Shown: positions 17,764 through 25,935, numbered from the stretch's first letter. The stretch is 64,000 bases of DNA from Glycomyces harbinensis (GCF_900101745.1 NZ_FNAD01000015.1:62001-126000); one strand, 5' to 3'. Notes: a model not told the origin generated them from the letters alone. Made by a program: numbers and translations.

Positions 17764-17867
17764 CGGCGGCCCTGCCGCGGGGCCTCTCGGCCGACTTGAA
17801 TCCTTTCGGGGGCCAGGGCCTCTTATACGTGTGCCGGCGAGTGTCGGTGCCGGATATGGAGGTCGTC

Positions 17868-17960
17868 ATGGTCGTGGGTATCGCGGTCGCCGTCGGAGTC
17901 GTGCTGGTCGGCCTGTGCGGCTATCACGTGGTTCGGAAGTGGAGGCGTGCGCGTGGCTGA
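17868..17960 (+). CDS. 30-residue single-TM peptide upstream of an ECF sigma gene
   Basis: ATG 17868 has GGAGG five bases upstream. The peptide is one hydrophobic helix (VVGIAVAVGVVLVGLCGY) followed by a basic tail VRKWRRARG. The gene overlaps the start of the sigma-factor gene by 8 bp (GTG 17953 within it). It may be a membrane-anchored modulator of the sigma factor or a translational coupling peptide. No family recognised. Confidence 0.55.
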   Translation: MVVGIAVAVGVVLVGLCGYHVVRKWRRARG

Positions 17961-18513
17961 GTGGGCCTGGCCGAGCGAGCGGCTGGTCGCCTCGGCCCAG
18001 CGCGGCGACGTGGACTCGATCACCGCGCTGGTGTCGGGTTCGCACCCGAACGTGCAGCGGTTCGCCCGCACGCTCTGCGCCACTCCCGAGGACGCGGAGG
18101 ACGCGGCGCAGGAGGCGCTGATCATCCTCTACCGCAAGATCGGGATGCTGCGGGCGACCGGTGCGCTGGCGTCGTGGATGTTCCGCATCGTCCGCAACGA
18201 ATGCCTGCGGCGCGCACGGCTGGTGCGGGCGAGCGAGCCGGTGCCGGACACGGCGGTGAGGTCGGCCGAGGAGGAAGCGCTGCAACGTCTCGAGGCCGGT
18301 GCGGTGGCGGCGGCGATCGCCGCGCTGCCGGACGACCAGCGTCGCGCGCTGATCATGCGCGATGTGCAGGGCTACAGCGGGCGCATGACCGCCGAGGCGC
18401 TCGGCGTCAGCACCGCCGCCATGAAGTCGCGCCTGCACCGCGCCCGCAGGACGGTGCAGGAATCGCTTCACTCGGCGTCGGACAGTGGAGGCCCTCATGG
18501 CGTCGAGAACTGA
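17953..18513 (+). CDS. ECF RNA polymerase sigma factor
   Basis: This 186-residue sigma-70 ECF factor has region 2 with EDAEDAAQEALIILYRKI and SWMFRIVRNECLRRAR. Region 4 reads AALPDDQRRALIMRDVQGYS and AEALGVSTAAMKSRLHRAR. I preferred GTG 17953 because GGAGG (17941-17945) lies seven bases before it; GTG 17947 is too close. The gene sits between two small membrane-protein genes with which it overlaps, implying a stress- or redox-sensing cassette. The 89-residue product downstream is the best candidate regulator. Confidence 0.88.
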   Translation: MAEWAWPSERLVASAQRGDVDSITALVSGSHPNVQRFARTLCATPEDAEDAAQEALIILYRKIGMLRATGALASWMFRIVRNECLRRARLVRASEPVPDTAVRSAEEEALQRLEAGAVAAAIAALPDDQRRALIMRDVQGYSGRMTAEALGVSTAAMKSRLHRARRTVQESLHSASDSGGPHGVEN

Positions 18514-18766
18514 CTTCGCGAGCGCTTCCCTGTCCCGTCACCTGGCTCGGGGCGTGATCGGCTTCGGCAGTCTGGTCGGCTCGATCGCGCTGGTCCCGGT
18601 CGTCGGTTGGTTCGGCTTGCTGCTCCTGCCGGTCGGGCTGCTGGCGTTGCGCGGGTGTCCGATGTGCTGGGCCGTCGGCCTGGCCCAGACCCTCTCGCGG
18701 GGCCGACTGCAGCGCGACTGCGACGACGGCCGGTGCCGGCTGAGCGTCGCGGGCCCTCGTGGCTGA
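18497..18766 (+). CDS. small membrane protein with CPMCW motif (DUF2892-like), ECF sigma partner
   Basis: ATG 18497 has GGAGG five bases upstream and overlaps the end of the sigma gene. The 89 residues include LARGVIGFGSLVGSIALVPVVG and LLLLPVGLLALRGCPMCW, forming two helices, and a Cys-containing tail DCDDGRC. The layout resembles DUF2892/YgaP-type small membrane proteins. Four cysteines next to a sigma factor gene suggest a redox- or metal-sensing anti-sigma function; that is inference. Confidence 0.6.
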   Translation: MASRTDFASASLSRHLARGVIGFGSLVGSIALVPVVGWFGLLLLPVGLLALRGCPMCWAVGLAQTLSRGRLQRDCDDGRCRLSVAGPRG

Positions 18767-18809
18767 GCAGGTCGTCGAACGACCGCCCTTGCACGGGCCT
18801 CGGCCCGGC

Positions 18810-19370
18810 TCACGCCTGTTTGGCGGCTTCGAAGCGGGTGGCTTTCAGGATCCTGCTGAAGGGCGTTCGGCGCACTGAGGTCAGGCCGGGGTTGTCGGTC
18901 AGGGCTTTGAAAGGGGCCCTCGGGAAGTCGTAGTTCAGGAGGCGGCCCCCTTCGCGGAGGACCCTTGCGATCTCTGCGCCGCCGGCCTCCGGGTCGCCCC
19001 AGTGGTGGGAGCTGAAGGTGGAGACGACCAGGTCGAACTTGTCGTCCTCGAACGGGAGCGCCGCGACGTCGGCCGCGTGGAGTTCGATCCGGTCGTCCAG
19101 GTTCCTCCTGGCGTGGTCGACCATGTCGGGGGCCAGGTCGACGCCGGCCAGGTGGAGGTCGGGGCGGAGGCGGCTCAGTTCACGCAGGAGGATGCCGGGG
19201 CCGGTGCCCACGTCGAGGACGGTCGCGCCCTGGGGTGCGGACGCGGCGACGTCCTTGGCGATCTTGCGGTAGACGGGCTTCATCAGCAGGCGGGCCATCC
19301 GGTCGTACCGGTTGCTGTGGCGGCCCTCGATGGGGCGGTTGCCGTGGCTGTGGGAATGATCGTGCGGCAT
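18810..19370 (-). CDS. class I SAM-dependent methyltransferase
   Basis: This 186-residue protein has AdoMet motif I TVLDVGTGPGILLREL, motif II LHLAGVDLAPDMVDHA, and the later LPFEDDKFDLVVSTFSSHHW. The N-terminus is His-rich (HDHSHSHG), which might bind metal. ATG 19370 is preceded by GGAGG. It is divergent from a MarR gene, with operator-like palindromes between them, so it is probably repressed by that protein. The substrate is unknown; UbiE/arsenite-type small-molecule methylation is one option. Confidence 0.85.
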   Translation of the reverse strand: MPHDHSHSHGNRPIEGRHSNRYDRMARLLMKPVYRKIAKDVAASAPQGATVLDVGTGPGILLRELSRLRPDLHLAGVDLAPDMVDHARRNLDDRIELHAADVAALPFEDDKFDLVVSTFSSHHWGDPEAGGAEIARVLREGGRLLNYDFPRAPFKALTDNPGLTSVRRTPFSRILKATRFEAAKQA

Positions 19371-19383
19371 GGGTCCTCCAATG

Positions 19384-19438
19384 GTTGTATCGTACAACTT
19401 TTGATCCAGTCTACGATGATTGGTTGCAGGACACAACC
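19384..19438. promoter_or_regulatory. MarR operator region
   Basis: A perfect palindrome GTTGTA-TCG-TACAAC lies at 19384-19398, and a looser one (GGTTG/CAACC) at 19422-19438. Both fall in the divergent region between the methyltransferase and marR. MarR proteins commonly bind TTGTA/TACAA-type repeats. Confidence 0.7.
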
Positions 19439-19458
19439 GCGACTTTGGAGGAGCGGAC

Positions 19459-19902
19459 ATGAGCGCCGACGCCGAGCACTTGCACCATCTGCTCCTCGAC
19501 CTGGTGCGGACGGCCGAGTTCGCGTTGATGGACCGGCTGTTCCCCGGCCAAGCGCTGTCGATGTCGCAGTTGTTCGCGATCCATGAGCTGGACCACAGCT
19601 CGGGGCTCTCGCAGCGGGAGCTCGCCGAGCGGCTCGGGCTGGAGAAGAGCAGCGTCAGCCGGCTCGTCGCCGACCTCGAGGCGGACGGGCTGCTGACGCG
19701 GGAGCGCGATCCCGACAATCGGCGGGTGTACCGACTGGAGGTCACCGCCGAGGGGCGGCGGCTCCACCGCGACGCCGCGCAGGTGCTGCACGAGCGCTAC
19801 GAGCGCTGGGCCTCGGCCATGACGGCCGAGGAGCGCAAGGGCCTGGCCGTCGGCATTCCTGCGCTGCTGCGGGTCATGCGCGCCGACCGGGCCGAGGGCT
19901 GA
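19459..19902 (+). CDS. MarR-family transcriptional regulator
   Basis: This 147-residue winged-helix protein has the recognition region LSQRELAERLGLEKSSVSRLVADLEADGLLTRERD at about 54-88 followed by the wing RRVYRLEVT. GGAGGAG precedes ATG 19459. It is divergent from a methyltransferase gene and probably autoregulates through the palindromes at 19384-19438. Confidence 0.9.
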   Translation: MSADAEHLHHLLLDLVRTAEFALMDRLFPGQALSMSQLFAIHELDHSSGLSQRELAERLGLEKSSVSRLVADLEADGLLTRERDPDNRRVYRLEVTAEGRRLHRDAAQVLHERYERWASAMTAEERKGLAVGIPALLRVMRADRAEG

Positions 19903-19905
19903 GCG

Positions 19906-20490
19906 TCAGCCCACCAGGTCCTTCCAGAATTCGACGGTCGCCTGGGGGTCTCCGGTCAGGTGGTGCCGGGTCCGGCCGAACTCGTTCTCCACGTAGTCGA
20001 CCAGGTCGGCGCCGTAGACGATGATGTCGGTCTGGTACATCGAGAGGATCGGGTGGCCCCAGTTCTCGCGGCCCGCGGGCAGGTAGCGGTGCGAGTAGAT
20101 CGGGACCATGACCGGCACTCGGGCCAGGTGTTCTCGCGCTTCGGCCACGGCCGCTTCGGTTTCGGTGGGCCTGGGGCCCCAGGCGTCGTACCAGAACGTG
20201 CCCTGCTCGACGTCGAACAGGACGCCGTTCACGGGCCAGGCCAGCCGGGCGCGGAGGGCGTCGGGGTCCCCGTACCGCCAGTTGGGCCAATGGCCCTCTT
20301 CGCCGAGCGCACCGAGCGGGAGCCCGGCAGCGAGGAACGCGCGGTGGTCGTCGCCGAACTCGAATCCGAACTCGGACTCCACGTCCGCCAGCTCGTCGTC
20401 GGTCAATCCCGGGAGGACGGGGCACTCGCCGGTCTCGACGAGGAGCCGCGCGGCTCGGCGGCCCAGGCGGGCTCCCGCGTTCCTGGCCAT
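19906..20490 (-). CDS. SMI1/KNR4 (SUKH)-like protein, possible immunity protein
   Basis: This 194-residue protein begins with a loader-type motif GLTDDELADVESEFGFEFGDDHRAFLAAGLP, the signature of the SUKH superfamily, and continues with many Trp and Tyr residues. SUKH proteins often neutralise secreted polymorphic toxins. The gene is divergent from and 220 bp away from an ESX secretion locus with a candidate toxin, so an immunity role is plausible, though many SUKH proteins stand alone. ATG 20490 has AAGGAG upstream. Its stop is 4 bp beyond the convergent marR stop. Confidence 0.7.
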   Translation of the reverse strand: MARNAGARLGRRAARLLVETGECPVLPGLTDDELADVESEFGFEFGDDHRAFLAAGLPLGALGEEGHWPNWRYGDPDALRARLAWPVNGVLFDVEQGTFWYDAWGPRPTETEAAVAEAREHLARVPVMVPIYSHRYLPAGRENWGHPILSMYQTDIIVYGADLVDYVENEFGRTRHHLTGDPQATVEFWKDLVG

Positions 20491-20637
20491 GGCGAAGCTC
20501 CTTTTCAGTGGTCTGCCGACGGTCGTCGAGCGTAGTACGAGCCGGTGACGTGACGGGTTGCGACCGGCCCGTAATATTGCGGTTCGGTTCTCCTCTCCTT
20601 CAATGAGAACAGCGAGCTCCGTTGCCCTTAACCCCGT

Positions 20638-20693
20638 CGGCCGCCGGGCAGGCGTACTTGCCCGGCCTGATCCGCCATTTCGGCGGCACCCCA
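20638..20693 (+). promoter_or_regulatory. two hairpins in the 5' region of the ESX toxin locus
   Basis: GCCGGGCA...TGCCCGGC (about 20643-20667) and CCGCC-ATTTC-GGCGG (about 20672-20687) lie just before the Shine-Dalgarno of the EspC-like gene. They could be a leader structure; no terminator-type T run follows. Confidence 0.35.
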
Positions 20694-20710
20694 GGTGAAG
20701 GAGGCCAGTG

Positions 20711-21028
20711 ATGACCGGCTACATCGTCGACCCGGAGCAGTTGCGCGCCCATGCGAGCAATCTGGAGCAGTTCAAGACCCGGTTCGAGGCGCTCAAGTCC
20801 GCCAGCGCCAACATCGCGCAGGACGACGAGGCGTACGGCCAGCTCTGCGGGTGGATCTCCGGGCTCCTGGAGGAGCGCCACCAGCGCCAGGACGGCCTGG
20901 TCGCCTATGTCGAGGAGAACATCGGACTGGCGGCCGAGAGCATGCGGGCGGCGGCCGACGCCTACGAGCAGTCCGACCACGACTCCTCGCTGACGTTCGA
21001 CGAGATCACCGCCGAGATCGGGGGTTAG
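20711..21028 (+). CDS. EspC/DUF2580-like ESX secretion-associated protein
   Basis: This 105-residue helical protein carries VDPEQLRAHASNLEQF at the start, AYGQLCGWISGLLEER in the centre and AAESMRAAADAYEQSDHD near the end. That is the pattern of the EspC/DUF2580 family that accompanies type VII (ESX) substrates. AAGGAGG ends six bases before ATG 20711, so the adjacent GTG at 20708 is less likely. It heads a four-gene operon. EspC-like proteins typically pair with the next protein for export. Confidence 0.8.
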   Translation: MTGYIVDPEQLRAHASNLEQFKTRFEALKSASANIAQDDEAYGQLCGWISGLLEERHQRQDGLVAYVEENIGLAAESMRAAADAYEQSDHDSSLTFDEITAEIGG

Positions 21029-21032
21029 CGGC

Positions 21033-21734
21033 ATGGGAGACGGTTCGCTGATCGCCGACGTCGAGTCGACTCGGCAGCCGTGGACGGGCTCCAGCCTGGC
21101 CGACGGCATCGAAGGCCTGGTCACCTCGATTCAGAGCGGCAACTGGGTGTCGGGGACGCTGGCCGGGGTCGGCCTGGGGCTCGAAGCGGTCGGGACGGTC
21201 ATGGACCCGTTCAGCGCCCTGCTCGCCAACGGGCTCGGCTGGGCGATGGAGTACTTCGAGCCCCTGCGGGAGATGCTCGACTGGCTGACCGGCAAACCGG
21301 ACGTGGTCATGTCCCACGCCCAGACCTGGTACAACATGGCCGAGGAACTGCTCGCGATGTCCACCGACCTCGGGACGTCGGTCAACGGCGACGTCGACGA
21401 GTGGGTCGGCTCGGCCTCCGACGCCTACTACAACATGATGGGCCACAACGTCGAAGGGCTCGGCGGCCTGAGCGCGGTCGCCTCGGCGATCGGTTCGGCG
21501 ACCGAAGGCGCGGGGGCGCTGGTGCAGCTGACGCGCGACCTCGTCCGGGACCTCATCGCGGACCTGGTGGCGCATGTCGTGGTGTGGGCGGTCGAGGCGA
21601 TCTTCGTGGTGACCATCCCGGTGATCGCCTCGCAGATCGTGGCGGCCGTCGTCAAGTGGGTGGGCATCATCATGGAGCTCATCTCCTCGCTGATCACCAG
21701 TCTCGAAGCGCTCTCAGAACTCCTCAACGACTGA
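21033..21734 (+). CDS. WXG100-like ESX carrier protein with hydrophobic C-terminus
   Basis: This 233-residue protein has a helical WXG-like core (KPDVVMSHAQTWYNMAEELL then VDEWVGSASDAYYNMM) and a strongly hydrophobic C-terminal part (DLIADLVAHVVVWAVEAIFVVTIPVIAS). Related N-terminal halves occur at the front of actinobacterial polymorphic toxins. The product at 57600 has the same layout. Here the protein ends after the hydrophobic segment, and the presumed toxin domain is a separate downstream gene 10 bp away. Confidence 0.75.
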   Translation: MGDGSLIADVESTRQPWTGSSLADGIEGLVTSIQSGNWVSGTLAGVGLGLEAVGTVMDPFSALLANGLGWAMEYFEPLREMLDWLTGKPDVVMSHAQTWYNMAEELLAMSTDLGTSVNGDVDEWVGSASDAYYNMMGHNVEGLGGLSAVASAIGSATEGAGALVQLTRDLVRDLIADLVAHVVVWAVEAIFVVTIPVIASQIVAAVVKWVGIIMELISSLITSLEALSELLND

Positions 21735-21744
21735 AGGCCGGCCC

Positions 21745-22470
21745 ATGAGACGAACCCTCACACTCCTGCTGCTCATCGGCATCGGACTCGCCCTGCGCCG
21801 GGGCGGCGACGGCAAGCCCTCCCGGCCGGGCGACGGCGGCGACGGCGGTACGACCAGGCCGCCGAAGCGCCACGGCGACATCGACGCCGGTCAGGGGACC
21901 GGCAGCGCCCAGGACGCCGTCGACGCCGAGTTCCAGCAGGGCCGGGCCGGCACGAGCCGGACGGACTCCAGCCCCGCCAATCCGGACGACCGGTACACGG
22001 GCGGCGCGGTGCGTCCCCGGGCGAACGACTACGAGGGCCAGGACAAGTGGGCCGCGGAGGCCTACGAGCGCTTCCGGCAGAACGACGAGGACGTGGACGC
22101 CATCGCGGCGAACACCGGCCTCTCGCGCGAGGAGGTGCTGGCGGCCAAGAACAACGTCATGCGCGACGAGCACCCGATCCGCGACCCGTACGACGGCACC
22201 CTCAGGAACTCCCGCTTCGACGAGGACGCGGACATCGCCTCGGCGTGGAACCGCCTGCGGACCGGCAACCCCAACCCGCCGCACGAAAGCGACCTGGCCC
22301 TGCTCAACCATGAGGTCGCCGAGGCCCGATATTTCAGGGACAACCCCGGTGCCGAGTATGCTGAAGCGCATCAGGCCGCCAACGAGGCGTCGAACTGGGA
22401 GCAGTACGTGAGGGACGGGAACATCCCCTTCTCGCGCGAGGACTACACAGCGCCCAACAGCGGAAATTGA
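21745..22470 (+). CDS. candidate ESX/secreted toxin domain protein
   Basis: This 241-residue protein has an N-terminal hydrophobic segment (RRTLTLLLLIGIGLAL), a long Gly/Asp/Pro-rich linker (about 20-110), and a compact acidic C-terminal domain. The latter contains DAIAANTGLSREEVLAAKNNVM and then LLNHEVAEARYFRD...YAEAHQAANEASNW. The conserved-looking His-Glu and His-Asn residues resemble C-terminal domains seen in polymorphic toxins, but I cannot name the family. Position, linker composition and a following small gene make a toxin/immunity pair likely. Confidence 0.6.
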   Translation: MRRTLTLLLLIGIGLALRRGGDGKPSRPGDGGDGGTTRPPKRHGDIDAGQGTGSAQDAVDAEFQQGRAGTSRTDSSPANPDDRYTGGAVRPRANDYEGQDKWAAEAYERFRQNDEDVDAIAANTGLSREEVLAAKNNVMRDEHPIRDPYDGTLRNSRFDEDADIASAWNRLRTGNPNPPHESDLALLNHEVAEARYFRDNPGAEYAEAHQAANEASNWEQYVRDGNIPFSREDYTAPNSGN

Positions 22471-22483
22471 CGGGAGCCTGTCG

Positions 22484-22714
22484 ATGGCACTGAGCATGTT
22501 CGTCCTGAAGACCGCCGAGGACGAGGAGACCGTGACCTACGGGTACGGCGACGGCCCCGACGCGCTTTCCGGCACGGTCACGATCGAGAAGCGCTCGAGC
22601 ACTCCCGTGGAGGAGGCGGCCCTGCCCGGGGACGCCAAGATCGCGCTGCGGGCGATCTTCAGGGGCAGGCGCACGGCCGGCGAATGGCCCCATCACTACA
22701 CCTACGCGGCTTGA
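22484..22714 (+). CDS. small protein, candidate immunity protein for the 21745 product
   Basis: This 76-residue protein reads MALSMFVLKTAEDEETVTYGYGDGPDALSGTVTIEK at the start and ends in RTAGEWPHHYTYAA. It has no signal peptide. It follows the candidate toxin by 13 bp with GGGAG upstream of ATG 22484. Position and size are those of immunity genes; the assignment rests on context alone. Its 3' end is 16 bp from the convergent regulator gene. Confidence 0.5.
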   Translation: MALSMFVLKTAEDEETVTYGYGDGPDALSGTVTIEKRSSTPVEEAALPGDAKIALRAIFRGRRTAGEWPHHYTYAA

Positions 22715-22730
22715 CGGCGCGAGCGGGCGC

Positions 22731-24689
22731 CTAGGTCTCCGGTTCCGAACAGCGGAGCGCGGCTTCCAGTGCGTCGAGGGTGCCCGCCACCGGGCCGACG
22801 TACAGCATGCCGCTTCCGGCTCCCGCCAGTTCGGCATGTGCGGGCAGGAGTTCCGCCCAGGCCCTTCGCATCGCCGGTCGGTCGTCCAGTTCGATCGCCG
22901 CCAGGGCCACCAGGGCCCACATCGCCTCCTGCATGAGGTCCCTTGGCGGGTCCGGGATGCTCCTCAGTCGCTTCGCGGCCTGTTCGCGACGGCCTTCCGC
23001 GATCAGCAGCAGTGGACTCGTCCACGGCCGGTACGGTCCCCAGTCCTCGGATTCCCGGACGCGGATCGGACGGTCGCGGTTCACCTGGAGGCAGAGCACG
23101 GCCAGTGACGGCAGTCCCCGTTCCACACCCGGCATTCCCGAGCCTTCGAGATTCGCTGCGGCGGTTCGGTAAGCGGCTTCGACTGCGTCGAACGGCCCGC
23201 CGGTCGCCGCTGCGCGCATGGCCCGGTACCAGCCGGTGAAGACGCCGACCAGCGGGCGCCCGTGGCGTTCGGCCAGGCGGTCCGCCGCCTTCGCGTGTTC
23301 GTCGGCGCCTTCGAAATCGGCCAGGGCGCTTCGCGACTGGAGCCTGATGAGGTGGCCGAGGATCGCGAAAGCGGGCAGGCTGTGGCGGGTCGCGAGGTCG
23401 ATCAGCTCCGCGCCGATCGCGTCGCGTTCGGGGGCGAGACCGGTTCGGTGGAAGGTCTGCATGTAGACGCCGTTGAGCGCGAACGCCAGCAGCGCGGGGT
23501 CCCCCAGGCGGCGGGCGATCCGCTCGGCCTCGGCGGCGGCTTCGGCCGCGTGCGGGCCGCCGTTCCCCCTGGATTCGAGCGCGACCACCGACAGGAGGCG
23601 TGTCCTGTCGGTGTCGTTGCCGTCCGGTTCGAGCGCTTTCAGTGCGCGCTCCGCGGCGGCCGCGATCTTCGCGGCCTGGGCGGGGTCGTCGGACCTGGTC
23701 CAGATCGCCGGGACGTCGTAGGCGCCGATCACGCGCGCCGTCAGCTCGGGGTCCGACGAGTCCGCTACGGCGGCGACGGCTTGGTACCGCTGTTCGCGTG
23801 CCGCTCCCAGTCCGGTCGGACCGGTCAGGGCCAGGCCGCGGAGCAGTCCGATCGTGGACTCCAGCCGCGCCGGGGCGCCGGCGGGCACCGCCTGGTCGAA
23901 GGCCGCGGCCGTCGCGTTCCACACGCGGTCGGCCGCGCTCTGGCCGGTGTCGGCCTGGCGGAGCAGGTCGGTCTCCAGGCGTTGGAGCTGCGGGCTCGGA
24001 TCGAGGCCCAGTTCATCGAGCAGGTGCGCTCGGGCCCGGCGCAGGGCCGCGAGGGCCTCGCCTTGTCTGCCGTTGCGGTACAAGGCGAGTGCCAGCAGCC
24101 GCCAGGCCTCCTCGCGCCAGGGGTGTTCGGATGCCAGGCCTTCCAGGTCGGCTATCGCGGCTTCGGGGCGCCCGAGGTCCAGGAGGGCTCGTGCTCGCTG
24201 TTCGATCGCGTTCAAGCGCAGCTGGTCGAGCCGGTTTCGTTCCGTACGGGCCCAGGCCTCGTCGAAGTCGGCGTACGCCTCGCCTCGCCAGAGGGGCAGG
24301 ACGGCGTCGAGGAGTTCGAGTGCCCTGGGCGGGGGCGCCTTGGCCGCTTCGTCGACGGCGTTCGCGAAGCGCCAGGCGTCGACGTCGTCCGGAGCCGCGC
24401 GCAGGGCGTAGCCCTGGCCTTCGGTGACCAGGAGTTTCGCGGGCTGCCGGGGCTCGCGGTCGGGTTCGAGCGCTCGGCGCAGGGCCGCCACGAAGGTGCG
24501 GACGGCGCTCAGCGAACCCGTCGAGTCCCCCCAGAGGTCGTCGACCAGGCGGTCGACCGGGACGACCCTGCCCCGCGCGGCCACCAGCCGTGCCAGGACC
24601 GCCCGGTGCCGCGGCCCCTTCAGGTTCAGCTCCGCGCCCGCCCCGTCCCAGGCGAGGACCGGCCCGAGCACCCCGAACTCCACTCGCAC
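22731..24689 (-). CDS. AfsR/SARP-type regulator with BTAD domain
   Basis: This 652-residue protein has an OmpR-type winged helix at about 1-95 (VEFGVLGPVLAWDG...LWGDSTGSLSAVRTFVAALRRAL) and a BTAD domain at about 100-250 (ending LLDELGLDPSPQLQRLETDLL). A long alpha-helical repeat-like C-terminus follows, without a P-loop. GTG 24689 is preceded by GGAGGGG. It faces a hydrolase gene across a 99-bp divergent region and may regulate it. Confidence 0.85.
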   Translation of the reverse strand: MRVEFGVLGPVLAWDGAGAELNLKGPRHRAVLARLVAARGRVVPVDRLVDDLWGDSTGSLSAVRTFVAALRRALEPDREPRQPAKLLVTEGQGYALRAAPDDVDAWRFANAVDEAAKAPPPRALELLDAVLPLWRGEAYADFDEAWARTERNRLDQLRLNAIEQRARALLDLGRPEAAIADLEGLASEHPWREEAWRLLALALYRNGRQGEALAALRRARAHLLDELGLDPSPQLQRLETDLLRQADTGQSAADRVWNATAAAFDQAVPAGAPARLESTIGLLRGLALTGPTGLGAAREQRYQAVAAVADSSDPELTARVIGAYDVPAIWTRSDDPAQAAKIAAAAERALKALEPDGNDTDRTRLLSVVALESRGNGGPHAAEAAAEAERIARRLGDPALLAFALNGVYMQTFHRTGLAPERDAIGAELIDLATRHSLPAFAILGHLIRLQSRSALADFEGADEHAKAADRLAERHGRPLVGVFTGWYRAMRAAATGGPFDAVEAAYRTAAANLEGSGMPGVERGLPSLAVLCLQVNRDRPIRVRESEDWGPYRPWTSPLLLIAEGRREQAAKRLRSIPDPPRDLMQEAMWALVALAAIELDDRPAMRRAWAELLPAHAELAGAGSGMLYVGPVAGTLDALEAALRCSEPET

Positions 24690-24788
24690 AGACCCCTCCG
24701 ATCGCTCCCGGCCAACGTATCGCGCTCATCCGACGCTCATCGGCCCCTCGCAGACTCGGAGACCTCGACCGAATGAGAAGGAGCACCC

Positions 24789-25664
24789 GTGGACCTCGTG
24801 ATTCCCGAATTCGACTACCAGCGCGTTCCCGTCGCCGACGGCGTGTCGCTCAATGCGGCCGTCGGGGGTTCGGGCAGCCCCGTCGTGCTGCTGCACGGTT
24901 TCCCCCAGACGCATCTGATGTGGCGCCATGTGGCCGCGGAATTGGCGGTCGACCACACCGTCATCGTCCCCGACCTTCGCGGATACGGGGCGAGCGACAA
25001 GCCCGGCGAGGATGCGGAGGCCTATGCGAAGCGCACGATGGCCGCCGACGTCGTCGCGCTCGCCGCGCGGCTCGGCCATGCGCGGTTCGCCCTCGCCGGG
25101 CACGATCGCGGCGCCCTGGTCGCCGTTCGCGCCGGTCTCGACCACCCCGGGGCGGTCACGCATCTGGCCGTGCTGGACGTGCTGCCGACGCTGGACATGT
25201 GGGAGATCCTGCACGGCGCCGACGCCGCGGTCGCGTTCCATCTGTATCTGATGGCCCAGCCGCCCGGTCTGCCCGAGCAGATGATCGGCGCCAGCGCGGA
25301 CGCGTTCTTCGGGTTCTTCCTCGACGCCTGGACCCGCGACTGGGCGGCGATTCCCGCACCGGTGCGCGCGGAGTACCTGCGCGCTTCGCGCGAGGCGGTC
25401 GTCTCGATCGTGGCCGACTACCGCGCTTCGGCCGGTATCGACGTGGAGCACGACCGCGCCGACCGCGCGGCCGGGAATCGGCTGGCCATGCCCGTCACCG
25501 TCGTCCAGCAGGACTGGGGTTCGGTGCTCGGGTACGACGCCGAGAAGCTGTGGCGGGCCTGGGCGCCCGACCTCGACCACCGCACCACCGACGCCGGGCA
25601 CTTCATGGCCGAGGAGGCGCCGGACGCGGTCGTCGGGGCGATGCGGTCGCTGCTCGCGAGGTGA
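24789..25664 (+). CDS. alpha/beta hydrolase of the haloacetate dehalogenase/epoxide hydrolase group
   Basis: This 291-residue protein has the oxyanion-hole motif HGFPQTHLMW, the nucleophile elbow GHDRGA (Asp nucleophile), and a catalytic His in DAGHFMAEEAP. A cap region reads DYRASAGIDVEHD, typical of fluoroacetate dehalogenases. Where those enzymes have His-Trp followed by the FLAQP-like loop, this one has FHLYLMAQP. The Trp of the halide pocket is therefore missing, so defluorination is doubtful. GTG 24789 has AAGGAG six bases upstream. Confidence 0.82.
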   Translation: MDLVIPEFDYQRVPVADGVSLNAAVGGSGSPVVLLHGFPQTHLMWRHVAAELAVDHTVIVPDLRGYGASDKPGEDAEAYAKRTMAADVVALAARLGHARFALAGHDRGALVAVRAGLDHPGAVTHLAVLDVLPTLDMWEILHGADAAVAFHLYLMAQPPGLPEQMIGASADAFFGFFLDAWTRDWAAIPAPVRAEYLRASREAVVSIVADYRASAGIDVEHDRADRAAGNRLAMPVTVVQQDWGSVLGYDAEKLWRAWAPDLDHRTTDAGHFMAEEAPDAVVGAMRSLLAR

Positions 25665-25862
25665 GTCTGCGAAGGACTGAGTCGAACGGCGGGCTTCGAC
25701 CCGTGCATCAACTGAACCAGGCGCGATACGCAGACCGCTTAGTCGCCGTATACCACAGCGGTGCGAATCGAGAAAGCACCTACTCGCCTTCACTGTCGGG
25801 CATCGTCCAAGGTCGACGCTTCGGTGTCCGCTATCCGACAGTTCGGAGATCCGATCGGGACC

Positions 25863-25892
25863 TTGAGAATGCGCGGCGAGCTGTGAAAATAT
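25863..25892 (+). promoter_or_regulatory. possible promoter of the 25936-29190 operon
   Basis: TTGAGA at 25863-25868 is followed after about 18 bp by AAATAT. It lies 44 bp before the first gene of the operon, in a relatively AT-rich 271-bp stretch (25665-25935) that otherwise shows no gene. Confidence 0.35.
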
Positions 25893-25935
25893 CCTTAAGG
25901 GCATACACCTCTCTACTGCCCTGGGAAGTGGCACG

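Noticed and set aside
24789-25664. Calling the hydrolase a true fluoroacetate dehalogenase
   Set aside because: The halide-pocket Trp is replaced, so only the broader family is claimed.
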